From assembly GCA_021234155.1 (NCBI GenBank), contig JAJEKV010000008.1, positions 19,935,959-19,999,958 of the forward strand: a DNA stretch of 64,000 nucleotides, written 5' to 3'. Shown piece by piece: positions 45,190 through 55,637 of the stretch. The stretch is from Isoetes taiwanensis (Eukaryota; Streptophyta; Lycopodiopsida; Isoetales; Isoetaceae). How positions within the stretch are numbered: position 1 is the stretch's first letter; each line of letters begins with the position of its first letter. The notes beneath the pieces are model-generated. The model was not told the origin of the DNA. It saw only the letters and a list, made by a program, of their open reading frames with translations, and ran no database searches. A program made the position numbers and the translations under genes.

Positions 45190-46850
45190 TCGACATGCCA
45201 AAGGAGTCCACGACTACAAGAATGCTATCATTCTCCTTCCTTGTAGTTGGTATACCAATGACGAAATCTAAGGAACATACATTCGATTTGTGGATTGGCA
45301 CTTCAAGCAGTTGGAGTTGTCATGGGCATTAGATTTGCTCATTCTTCACGCGTTGGCATAATGCAAGTCATTGGACATACTTGGGGATGTGCTTCTTTAT
45401 ACGTGGCTAAAAGTAACTCCTTATGGATGCGTGTGTTCACTGGTGTCCTACTCTTGGAGCATCATGTAACTCATATAAAATTTGATCCTTAATTTCCTTG
45501 TCATTGGATATGCACAATCTACCGTTGTAATATAGGTGTCCTTCCTTTATCTTATAGCCAATAGTCAGATCTTTTGGTTGTTGCAGCGCTTCAAGCTTAT
45601 CATGTATTTCTTTGAAGAAATCGTCCTTCTAGCCTATCTTTGATAATGTACCATTAGAAACTATATCAATGCAAAATATTCCATTGGGTGCGTTGAAAGC
45701 GTGTCGGCAAGAGCATTCAACTTGCAGGTTTGTAAGTACTCCTAAAATCGTCTGCATCACCATCTTCGTTGCCTCATGCTTAGGATTGGTTGTATCAAAA
45801 AATGTTCCAAGCATTTATGACCCTGAAGATGCAAAATAGAGTATCCAAAAGGTAATGCCTCCATGTCTTAAGGGAACTTACTATTGCCAAGAGTTCTTTC
45901 TCATGCGTCGAAAATCTCGTAAATGCAAATTCTGGCCCATTGAACTTCTTCGAGTCATTAGTAATGACTCGGCTTTCTTGCATCAAGACTACCCCAGTTC
46001 TTTTATTGCAAACATCTTAATTAGCTCGTATGGCTTCGTTTAGGTTGAGAAGGGTTAATAGTGGTGCTGTTGTGAGCGCTACTTTCAATTCCTCGAATGC
46101 ACTATTGCACTTATCCGTCCAAGCTTCATCCCATTTCTTGGTTTCTCATTTGGAACAATAGAGCTGCTATACATAAATAACCCTTGACGATGACAAACTT
46201 ATGTTAATAACTTGATAGTCCAGAAAGCTTTGGGCTTCTCCCACTTCTTTGGCGTTGGCCATTTCTCAACTGCCTCAACCTTGGCTGAGTCTGAGGATAA
46301 GCCACTTACTCCAACTATATGGCCTAGGTATTCAACACTTGATACTGCAAATGAGTACTTGCTTCTCTTAGCATACAGTTCCTTCTTCCTAAGAACATCA
46401 AAAGCTTATCTCAAGCCTGTTACATGTTGGCATATGGACTTGGAATAAGTGAGCACATCATCAAAAAATACAATGATGGATTTATCCAGAGATAACCATA
46501 GAAGACCATGGAAGATGTAAGTCATTAGGTGCAGGAATATCGTTGGAGCATTGCATAGACCAAATGACATTATTGTGAATTCTTAATGGCCATACTGTTT
46601 TCTGAAAATGGTCTTGTGCATGTCTTCTTCCGTAATACCAATTTGGCGATAACCAGATCTAAGGCCAATCTTCGAGAAGACTTTGGCACCTTGTAATTGG
46701 CCGAAAAGATCTCCCCTTGGGAGGGGGTACTTATTCTTTCTAGTATCCTTGTTCAATCTTTGATAATCCATGCACATTTCTACCGAATCATCCTTCTTCT
46801 TTATGGCCGTTTCAACCGGTTCGAGCCAAGTATTCTTTCTTCAAACAAAA
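45190..46850 (-). mobile_element. Ty3-gypsy pol fragment, no LTRs seen
   Basis: Minus-strand pieces in pol order: RT with [24 protein letters not shown] (46583-46777), FGLCNAPTIF and the catalytic FFDDVLTYSKS near 46470. Next is YLGHIVGVSGLS near 46330. RNase H follows at 45795-46060 (VVLMQESRVI, FSTHEKELLAIVSSLKTWRHYLL), then decayed integrase sequence near 45240-45400 (YQLQGRRMIA). It lacks LTRs within reach and is broken by stops. Confidence 0.82.
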
Positions 46851-47755
46851 ATAAAGCATGTTGAAATGCTTTTAGTGACCAATGTATTTCTATCCGCTGC
46901 AAATCCTAGCATAGGCACTATAAGTACTAAGCTCTAGCACGCAAGCTATGTGGCATCTATTCAATGAAGGCAGTTGAAACAAGGTCGTGTTGGACTTAAT
47001 TTCTAGCTTTTAAAAGTTAGAAGATGAATCATGACGTTCTAAAAGAATATTGGTTTTTAAAACCATCTATGACCAATTGCAACATAATGTTCCAAAAAAC
47101 AACTAGAAACCTCCAATGATGATACCTTGTTTACCTAAATACGATACCAGTGATTTTCACATTGTTTCGACAAATCTGGACGCTAAACAATAATGGCTGT
47201 TAAATGTCGTTATTTTGACATTATGTTCAACCACTTTTTGGGTTGCCCCTAGGGGGGCAAACCCTCGTTTATGTGGGTATGTGGGCATATTCAGGGTATA
47301 TGCTTAAGATATGCCTAGCATATCGGTGATCGGCTTCAAAAACAGTCGGGCACGTCAGTAAACTCTCGATCATCCAAAGATGCACATATGCACGCCTGCG
47401 TTCTTTCTTCAAACTTGTTTGTTTGTTTAAGTGATTTAATGCTCTTCCGAGATGTCAAACGCCTCTACCAAAGAAAAGAATTAGGCTCGAAGATCAGCAC
47501 AAGGCTTGCTCGGGTCAGCTCTTACCCGTGTGCCTTGTTAACTGAAAATTTGTTGTCATGAGTATTTTAAAGTGCATAATCTTTCCGTCTCGAGTTTGAT
47601 GCCCAAAGACTTTGTCCCTCTTTTAAAGCGAAATTATAATGGTATGAGGGCTACTTACGTAAGAGGAGGAAGGCGATCACGCATTCTCACGCCAGAACGG
47701 CTCATCGTAACAGTTCCTTATACGATCCTATAACAATATATGAAAAAGAAAAGGA
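46851..47755. other. Unassigned stretch before the PPR pseudogene
   Basis: No coding signal. It contains the first copy of a dispersed repeat (47232-47310). Confidence 0.3.
47232..47310 (+). repeat. Dispersed repeat, copy 1
   Basis: TTGGGTTGCCCCTAGGGGGG, AAACCCTC, ATGTGGG, GGCATATTC and AGTATATGC-like words recur in the same order and orientation at 51752-51830. The CCCCTAGGGG core is palindromic. Confidence 0.65.
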
Positions 47756-49651
47756 AGATGGGCTCAAGCCAGGTCTTTCAATCTTACTTGATGCATTGAA
47801 GGCATGTAGCAATTTAAATGCATTGCATTCTGGGATGAGAATCCATGCTGCTGTGATTGTTGGTGGGGATTATGCAAACATTCTTGTCGGTAACACCTTG
47901 ATCATAATGCCCGGATCATAATGTGGTGTCTTGGAATGCAATCATTTTTGGATATGTTGAAATTGGGGATTCCAAGATGGCTCTACAGTGTTTCCAATCT
48001 ATGCAAGATGAAGGTTTCACACCGAATGCACGGACTTATGTTGCTGCACTGAAAGCATGTTCTAAGAGTGCAGCAAAGGAAGAGGGGGAATTCCATGATA
48101 TTTGGGTATATAGAGATTGGGGAATGTGGCCTCGCCCTGCAGTTATTTGCACTTATGCAAAACGAGGGTGTCACACCAAATAATCGAACTTTCGTCGCGA
48201 CCGAAGGCATGTGTCAAGGTGTGCAAAGGAAAGAGGAGGGGAAGCAAATTGAGGGGAAACTTGTCAAGGTAGGATGCTTGGAGAAAGGCATGGCTATTCA
48301 TGCTCATCTTATGAAAACAAGTAATGAGCTGGACATTTTTGTGGCAAGCACTTTGGTAGATATGTATGTAAATGTGGAAGCATGATGCATGCTTGTCATG
48401 TTTTTGATCGAATGTCTTACCATGATGTGGTAACTTGGACTGCTGTTGTGTTTGGGTATGCAGAGGTGGGGAATGCAACTTGGCTCTTCAATCGTGCAAA
48501 TGCATGCAAGATGAAGATTTTACACCAAATTCAGTAACTTATGTTGCTATACTAAAAGCTTGTGGTATTTGTGCATCTAAAGGGAACGATGAAGAAGCTA
48601 AGGGAAAACTTGTAAAAATAGATTGCCTAGAAAAGGGCATAGCTATCCATTCTCAACTTGGCAAACAAGTGCTCGTTTTGGATACCATCGTAGCAAACAC
48701 TTTGATTGCCATGTATGCCAAATGTGGGAGCATGGTTCATGCGTATCGGGTCTTTGAGACAATGCCATATCATGATGTGGTTTCATGGAGTGCTATGATC
48801 TTTGGATACACAGAGAATGAGGACAATGATTTGGCCATACGATCTTTCATGCAAATGCAGGATGAAGATTTTGCACCAAATGCACTGACTTATGTTGTCA
48901 GATCAAGGCATGTGGCAACGTGAGCGGCCTTGGAATGTGGACACAAAATCTATGTTCAAATCTGCAATGCTGGTCTTCTAATGATGCACTTGTAGCAACT
49001 AGTCCGGTAGACTTTTATGGTAAATGCGGGAACATGGTCGATCGCGAACGTGTCTTCAATTCAATGAGCACAAAGGATTTGGTTGCATATAGTGCATTAT
49101 TAGCAGGTTATGCCCATCAAGGAGATACCAAGCGTGCATTTGATCTGTTTGAAAGAATAGAACAAGAACATGTTAAAGTTGATGGTGTTACATTTCTCTC
49201 ACTTCTTCGCTTGCGGCCATTCGATCTTGTTGACAAAGGAAGGGAGTATTTTGGGATATGTGCTCACGCTTATATGGTTATCCCCGGTATTGATCATTAT
49301 GCTTGTATGGTTGATCTCCTTAGTCGGCCAATCGCCTTTAACGATGCAAAGATCTTGATGTTGAAGAATATGCCATTTAAACCAAATCAAACAATCTGGA
49401 GAATAGTGTTGGGTGCTTGTAGAAAATGGAAAGATGTGGCGGTTGGTCGGCTTGCCTTTGATTCTATATTACAGTTTGATGATAGTTTGGAACAATTCAC
49501 AGTTTTATGGCTGGTGATATAAGCCACCCATAGAATGAAGATATACAAGCAAAACTGCAAAACTGCAAAACTAGAGCAGCGGTTTGTCATTTGCAAAGAC
49601 GCTATTCAGTTCCATGAGTTCAAGGATGGTACATGTTCTTGTGGAGGATAA
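47756..49651 (+). pseudogene. PPR-DYW pseudogene
   Basis: Plus-strand frames carry PLS-class PPR repeats: VVSWNAIIFGYVEIGDSKMA near 47924, ALQLFALMQNEGVTPNNRTF near 48137, VANTLIAMYAKCGSMVHAYR near 48690, VVSWSAMIFGYTENEDNDLA near 48778 and AYSALLAGYAHQGDTKRAFD near 49087. An E-type region follows (DHYACMVDLLSRP, QTIWRIVLGACRKWKDV). The last codons, FHEFKDGTCSCGG then stop, are the end of a DYW deaminase domain. They follow within about 130 bp of the E region, so the E+ part and the deaminase core, with its HxE and CxxC motifs, are missing. At least three frameshifts break the reading frame. It is probably a dead relative of neighbouring PPR genes; family members are expected to act in plastids or mitochondria. 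Confidence 0.82.
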
Positions 49652-49858
49652 TACATCTCATTTGTTAAATCCTCGCTTCCAGCTAAAGTTGGCACAATAA
49701 TTACCTATAATCCTCTGAAAATGTAAGGTACAACTTGCTGCATGTAAAAAAAGTTGCACTTCTTCTTTGTTCATCAATTAAACTGAAATGGATTGACTTT
49801 CTACTTGATTTCCTTGTGATTTCACCAAGTTTGTTCTATGAGATGATAGTTTTTAGTC
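49652..49858. other. Spacer between the PPR pseudogene and the F-box-like exon
   Basis: About 200 bp, AT-rich, with no signal; it would be 3' flank for both convergent loci. Confidence 0.3.
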
Positions 49859-50483
49859 TCATGACTGGATATGATACGTCAGTTTTGGAAAAAGGACATA
49901 TTCGTTTGTATTAACACACTTGTTCTCGACATTTTCATGTGCCAGGTGAAATCCAACACTGTTTGCCTCAGTTCTTCCGACAACAGATAAATGCACTATG
50001 GTCTCTGCATCAGTACTGTGTTGTCTAGAGATTGCTAAATAGCAATGTGAACACTTGGGAAGATGCGACCAACAAGTGGAGCACACAAGCTCTGAAGACA
50101 CTGCTTTGAGGGCATATGCCACACTCTGAACAACGAGCAATACAAATGTAACACCCCCGACACTGGCATGTGGTTCGAGGACAGTCATATACTATGCGGA
50201 TAACATCACATTTTGGGCATGGTTCAACGTCAATGCAACGTGGATCATCACAGTGACGGTAATGATCTTCATGGTAAAATTGCAATCTTTTAACTGTTTG
50301 AGTCAAACCATCAGGAGCAAGTATAGAATATAAATCCTCAACATGTTGCTTGGTGACACCATATAGTCCACGAATCCTAACTTGGCAGATCCTGTGCCCT
50401 TCAGCTGGCTGACGAATTGCAAGATCTTTCATTATTACCACGAATGAATCAATAGTGAGCTTCGTGCAACCAGATACACAGAC
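49859..50483 (-). pseudogene. SKIP14-like F-box protein, last exon with a frameshift
   Basis: On the minus strand the sequence reads LTIDSFVVIMKDL, GLYGVTKQHVEDLYSIL, KRLQFYHEDHYRHCDDPRCI, DVEPCPKCDVIRIVYDCPR, then CRGCYICIARCSECGICP. This Cys-rich tail, with its YDCP motif, resembles the C-terminal half of the plant F-box protein SKIP14, a presumed SCF ubiquitin-ligase subunit. A likely splice acceptor (CTTGTCCCAG then GTCTGTG) sets the exon start at 50483. Near 50110 the conserved C-S-T-C-W-S-H-L-P-K-C-S-H-C tail continues in another frame, running open to 49859. A single-base error, a true frameshift mutation or a small unannotated intron could explain this. The upstream exon with the F-box is not identifiable here. 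Confidence 0.65.
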
Positions 50484-51171
50484 CTGGGACAAGAGCATAC
50501 TTTTAGCATGACATGCAAATGCTGTCATAGGAAAACTTAAAATCATTATAAAGCTTAATAGAATCATTATCCTGTTTATAAAGTCGCTGGAAGGGGACAA
50601 CACTAAGATTAATATGAGTTGCCGTATTAATATCTCTGTTACTGTTAAAAGGTGTTATGATAGAGTTCAACTTAGATATTCCAGTTCTTAACTAAGAGAT
50701 CAAGCCAATCTCAAGGAACTTCATGTGGCAATGATCTGATTTTAAGTATATATGGATAATACTGAAGATGGCAAGATCAAACTATGGGAGAAATCTGATT
50801 GTATGCAGGGCCTTGTTGGTCATGTAAAAAAAGCAGGAGAAAAGGCTGCATAGGTGATTTTGACTGATTATGTTTTCTGGATTAAACAACCACATTGGTT
50901 TGAAGAAAATGCTAGAAACAAAAACATAGATTCATGATACAAGCCTTGGCAAAGAAAATGATTATGGGTCATTCATTAAGAAGGCAGTTTTACATAGCTG
51001 GGATTATTTTAAACACTTTATTTAAATCGGTGCCTTTAAATACAGTTATGATGGTTATGATATATGGAGTAAGTATAAATAAAGTTATCTGGCTAATAAT
51101 TAGAGTACCTTTTAGATTGTAAGGGCCTCTTGGATGTAATATATTCATTGTGAACATGAATACTCATGGAT

Positions 51172-51252
51172 GGTGGTTGCTTCATGGCTATCTCTTAGCC
51201 CACTTTGGTATGCTTAGATTTTGGGCATAATGTGGGTTCAAATCCCACATAT
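51172..51252 (+). repeat. tRNA-like or SINE-like fragment
   Basis: TGTGGGTTCAAATCCCACA (51231-51249) folds as a perfect T-arm stem with a TTCAAAT loop, and it contains a B box. The upstream part (GGTTGCTTCATGGC, CTCTTAGCCC) only loosely fits an acceptor and D-arm with A box. It is more likely a decayed tRNA-derived repeat than a working tRNA. Confidence 0.4.
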
Positions 51253-51751
51253 TCAAGATCGTCTTCCACGCCATTCAAAATTGAGAGATATACTCTACCA
51301 TAAAATGTCGAACATTAATAATGGATTCAACCTTGTAGTTTTAGAACCAAACAAATGTCTGCACACTGGGGTGTCTCATTTTCGATGTCCCCTTTGTCCC
51401 CCAATTTAGTACTAAAATCAATAAAGGTGGTTGGAAATCTTGGAGGCAATTTCAAATTTAGAAAACAAAAATAGCAATAAAAAAACGAATTCCTTGAATC
51501 TTCGAGAACCGGGCTACAGTGCGTGCATGTGTTGAGCCCCGATAAAGAAAACTAAAACACCAACGAAATCATCATTCTTGCTTCTCGTCTTTCGATATGT
51601 TCAAGGTTTGAATGGAACCAATGGATTGTGTTTCTTTTTCCTATTTACAACATTCAATTTGTGAGTTATTAGCGTATTTGAATGCCTTGCCTTATGAATT
51701 ATGAATTGGGCATGGAAATAGCATTCCACTGATATGTTTGAGTCCAGTTTC

Positions 51752-51830
51752 TTGGGTTGCCCCTAAGGGGGAAACCCTCATCCATATGGGTTTGTGGCAT
51801 ATTCCAAGTATATATCAGTATATGCTCAAA
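51752..51830 (+). repeat. Dispersed repeat, copy 2
   Basis: TTGGGTTGCCCCTAAGGGGG, AAACCCTCAT, CATATGGG, GGCATATTCC and AGTATATGCTC match copy 1 at 47232-47310 in order and direction. Confidence 0.65.
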
Positions 51831-52247
51831 AACATGACTTTGAAGTGTGATTTAAGCCATTTCACTCTCGGGTCACGGAGGGCAACCCTCCGTGCGCAGC
51901 ACCTTGTTTAATGATGTAGTGGCTCAAATCAAAGGCATGAGCTCTTTATATTTCTTACTTATACTATTGGCAGACCTATTTAGTGTTAATATTCGCATCC
52001 AGATTTAAAATTGATGTGCAGCTCTTGATGGTTGTAGCATCTTATTTTGTGGTCAAATGAGATCATGGCTATAATGCTTTAGAAACCTTGGCCAAGCTTT
52101 AAAATGAGGCTATTTACCTGATTAGGACTCAGGACTTGTGAACAGGTTACTAGAATATCTTCCTCCAAATAAATTGTGTGCCAAGGAGTGTTTTTTCAAT
52201 CCATCAGCCTGGTTGCTGGAATAATCAAGGGCATACGTTCTCATTTA

Positions 52248-55200
52248 TCAAATGAAATCCCCACAGGAACAAGAGGCATCAGTAAAATGGTGTATCCGAT
52301 AGGCATCCTTTATTATGATTTCTCGCTTTTCAATCTTAGAGATTATCTTTGTTGCATTATGACAGTCCATGCACACTCTTAGATTCTTAGTAACTCGAAT
52401 AGTAGTACCTGAAGGTGTACTAAGAAGTCCAAAAGCTATGGCTAGTTTCTCCGAGTGTCCACACAAGGCATCTTCTTTATCTTTATTAGACAGTTGCTGC
52501 AACACTAAGTCAAGCTTGGGCGTATATCCTGCCTCTTTCATGCGATCCGTTAATGTCTTCAGGACAGTGAAGATCTCTTCTCTCTGTGGGTGGCTCCTAT
52601 CTCCAACAATGAACTCATGCACCTTATTGTTAACTTCAATCCATGCCTTTGCAGGTTTCTTCCATGCATATGAACTTTGCCTAAGTTCTTCTACTTTTAG
52701 AGCATCCTTCCCCAGACAGGCATCTGAATAGACACCTGACATTAGAACATATCCACCAGCATGAAGGGGATCCAATTGCACAACCTGCGTAAAACATCGC
52801 CTTGCAATCTCCACATTACCATATGCTCTACAGGCAGCAAGCAAAGAAGTCCAACCAATAACATCTGGAGGAATGATGTTGAGAAGATGCTCTGCTTCAT
52901 TGAGGTGTCCTGTACGGCTAAGAAGATCAATCAGGCAAGTATAGTGGTATATATCTGGCGAAATGCCATGGTCTTCTGCCATAGACATGAAAAGCTTACA
53001 ACCCTCATCCACCAGGCCTGACTGACTGCAAGCAGCAAGTAAAGTAGCGAATGTTACAGCATTTGGTTCAATGCCTTCTTCTTGCATATATTCCAAACAC
53101 TGCTTTGCCTTCCAAACATCACCAGACTGGGCATATCCTGCAATCATGGAATCCCATGTCACTATGTCCCGACTTGGCAAATTTTTCAACACTTTCCTAG
53201 CCTCCTCTATGTTCCCACATTTGGCATACATGTTCACAAGGGCACTTCCGACAACATCATCAAATTGAAGACCATTGTCAATAATTTGTTTATGAATATG
53301 CTTCCCTTTTTCTATAGCACCTATAGAACCACAAGCTCTTAGAACATTCAAAAATGTTACAACGTTAGGCTTTATGGTCATCTGCTGCATGTCTTCGAAA
53401 CAACATACAGCAAGAAGACCTTCACCATGCTCCGTATATCCTGCAATCATTGCGCTCCAAATTGTGATGTCTCCCTTTGGCAATTCGTCAAATATTGTCC
53501 GTGCCTCCTTTAAGCTTCCGCATTTCATATACATATCAATAAGGGCACTTCCAACAACAGCATCAGACTGAAGCTGAAGCTTAAAGATCTGCTTTTGAAT
53601 ATGTCTGCCCTTTTCAATTGCCTCGATATTGGCACATGCTTTTATGATGCTGAGATATATAGCTTTGGTAGGTTGTATTCCTTCTTGCTGCATGGTCTCA
53701 AAATGTTCTAAGGCAGCGAGGCCCTTCCCATGTTCTGCATAACCTGCAATCATTGCAGCCCATGTAATCACATCACGATCCAAGCTATTGAAAACTGTAT
53801 GAGCCTCCTGGAAATGCCCAGATTTAGCATACATGTCGACAAGGGTATTACCCACAACAATGTCATGCTGAAGGCCAGCCTCAATAATCTGTTCATGAAA
53901 TTGTCTTCCCTGAGTAATGTGACATATGTTGCCACATGCTTTTAAAATGCTTAAGTATGTGACTTTGCTAGGATTTATACTCCTTTGCTGCATGTTCTCA
54001 AAACAATCAAGAGCAAGAATTACTTCCCCATGTTGCACATATCCTGCGATCATTGCACTCACTGTCACAACATCTGGGTTTGCAATCCTTCCTAGGATTT
54101 CACTTGCTTCTTTCAGACTACCACATTTTGCATACATGTCTAGAAGTGTATTTGCAATGAAAGCATCAAACTGGATACCTTGTTCAATAATTTGTTGGTG
54201 AATGTATCTACCCTGCTGTAGCATGCCTGAACTGGCACAACAGTTTATGATGCTTAGAAAAGTGACATTATTAGGCTTTATGCCTTCCTTCTGCATGCTT
54301 TCAAAGCATTCCAAAGCAAGAACGTTCTCACCACCTTGGGCACATCCTGAAATAATTGCAGTCCATGTTGGCAAGTCTGGGGCCAGCCCATTTCTGGGCA
54401 TGTTCTCAAAGCATTCTAAACCAAGTGAGATTTCTCCATGTTGGACATATCCTGCAATGATTGCACCCCAGGTGACTACATTGCGATCAGGCAAATTGTA
54501 AAAAACCATATGTGCCTCATCCAAGCTCCCACATTTGGCATACATATCAATAAGTGAACTCCCCACAAAAATGTCAGAATCAAGTTCACTCTCTATAGCA
54601 TGTGCATGAATGGATCTGCCTTGCTCGATGCAATCTACTCTTCCGCATGCTTTGACAAGATTTGACAATGTAAATTTGTCAGGTATTGCACCGTCCTGCT
54701 GCATCCTCCCATACAATTCAAGGGCAGTTTTGCCTTTCCCGAGCTTTGTTTGAGCTGAAAGAATTGCATTCCATGTGTAATGAACTGGAATTTCAACCTT
54801 GCTGAATGCTTCATTTGCATCAATTACATTTCCACAAGAAGCAAAAGCACGTATGAGCTGATCACTCAGGGCAGCAATGGAAATTAGACCACTGTGAGTC
54901 ATGAGAGGCCGAACTCTTTTACCAACATCAACGCTGGGGCACTCGTGCAGCAATTGATAAGCCAGATTTCTGGGCACAGGAATGCCTTGCTGCTGCATAA
55001 TCTCAGCAGATTTGAGTGCCTGATCCAACCAGATTTGTTTAAAAACGTCTTGGCTATACCTGCTGATTATAAAAATTAGTAACCTTGTACATTGAAGAAT
55101 AAGACCAATAAAGAAAAAAGAACATACCTGACGGACTCGCAAGAGACATTGTGGTAATTGTGGCTATGGATGCTGAAGCTATAACTGATTATCTGACCAC

Positions 55201-55252
55201 TTTCTGCGGCCTGGCAGCTCCAGTTGGGTACCTTGAATCTTCTGAAAGACAT
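52248..55252 (-). CDS. PLS-class PPR protein with a DYW-type deaminase domain
   Basis: Intact gene with one intron: exon 1 is 55252-55128 and exon 2 is 55059-52248, joined by a 68-bp GT-AG intron (55127-55060, GTATGTT to TCAGCAG). The join keeps phase and gives about 978 residues beginning MSFRRFKVPNW. A Ser/His-rich N-terminus precedes the PPR array and may be an organelle transit peptide. About 20 PLS repeats follow, such as FVGSSLIDMYAKCGSLDEAH, NVVTWGAIIAGYVQHGE and DVITWAAMIAGYAEHGK. Then come E1/E2 motifs (GWTSLLAACRAYGNVEIARR) and a C-terminal deaminase-type domain with HSEKLAIAFGLL (HxE) and CMDCHNATK (CxxC), ending CSCGDFI. Such proteins bind plastid or mitochondrial RNA and edit C to U. 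The final DFI in place of DYW is a variant; activity is inferred from motifs only. Confidence 0.93.
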
Positions 55253-55637
55253 GATTTGTTAAACTAACTTCCATACAATCGAAGATCAACCTCCATTGTT
55301 GTATTTGAATTCCTTGGATCTTCATACGTTCTTCGAGAGATACCTATCTCTGCTGCCAAGGAAGAAGAAGCCATCCAAATTCCGCATCGTTTGACAGCTG
55401 GCAAGCTAAGGAATCCAACGGCGTATGTTTTAGACAATCGCAGATATTCTACCTCAGGACCCATCTGTAAGCAAGCTCAAAAAACCTCACCAGAAAACTT
55501 CCGGTTGTCGCGCGCATATGATCCAACTAGCCGGTATGTTAACTGTATTGTTTCCTGCATCAAAATGGTTTTCGTTTCTTAGGCAACCAACTCTATCCTA
55601 TCGATGATGGGTCGCTAGGATCTCCATAAAGTAGGCC
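55253..55637. promoter_or_regulatory. Shared 385-bp interval between divergent PPR genes
   Basis: The two PPR start codons (55252 minus, 55638 plus) face away from each other across 385 bp, so both promoters or 5' leaders must lie here or overlap the neighbouring gene. I see no clear TATA box. On the plus strand AACTAGCCG then GTATGTTAAC (donor near 55534) and TTTCGTTTCTTAG (acceptor near 55581) could bound a short 5'-leader intron. Confidence 0.5.
55264..55464 (-). other. Possible upstream ORF of the DYW PPR gene
   Basis: A 66-codon frame (MGPEVEYLRL start) stops about 11 bases before the PPR start codon and is out of frame with it. If the transcript begins above 55464 it would be a uORF in the leader. 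Its composition shows no known domain, so it may be incidental. Confidence 0.3.

Larger units (their letters stand above)
50484..52247. other. Non-coding stretch between the F-box-like exon and the DYW PPR gene
   Basis: No gene is recognised. It would hold an intron and 5' exons of the minus-strand F-box-like gene if that gene is whole, but I see no F-box signature. It contains a tRNA-like fragment at 51172-51252 and dispersed repeat copy 2 at 51752-51830. Sequence just below 52248 is the 3' flank of the PPR gene. Confidence 0.35.

Noticed and set aside
51172-51252. Functional tRNA gene
   Set aside because: Only the T-arm is convincing; the acceptor stem does not pair and the D-loop and anticodon arm are poor.
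52369-54501. Plus-strand frames opposite the DYW PPR gene
   Set aside because: They are antisense shadows of a repeated coding sequence and disappear at the gene boundaries.
55060-55142. Start of the DYW PPR protein at a TTG at 55142 (964-residue frame)
   Set aside because: That frame runs through a GT-AG intron and starts with TTG; the spliced ATG start at 55252 keeps phase and is more natural.
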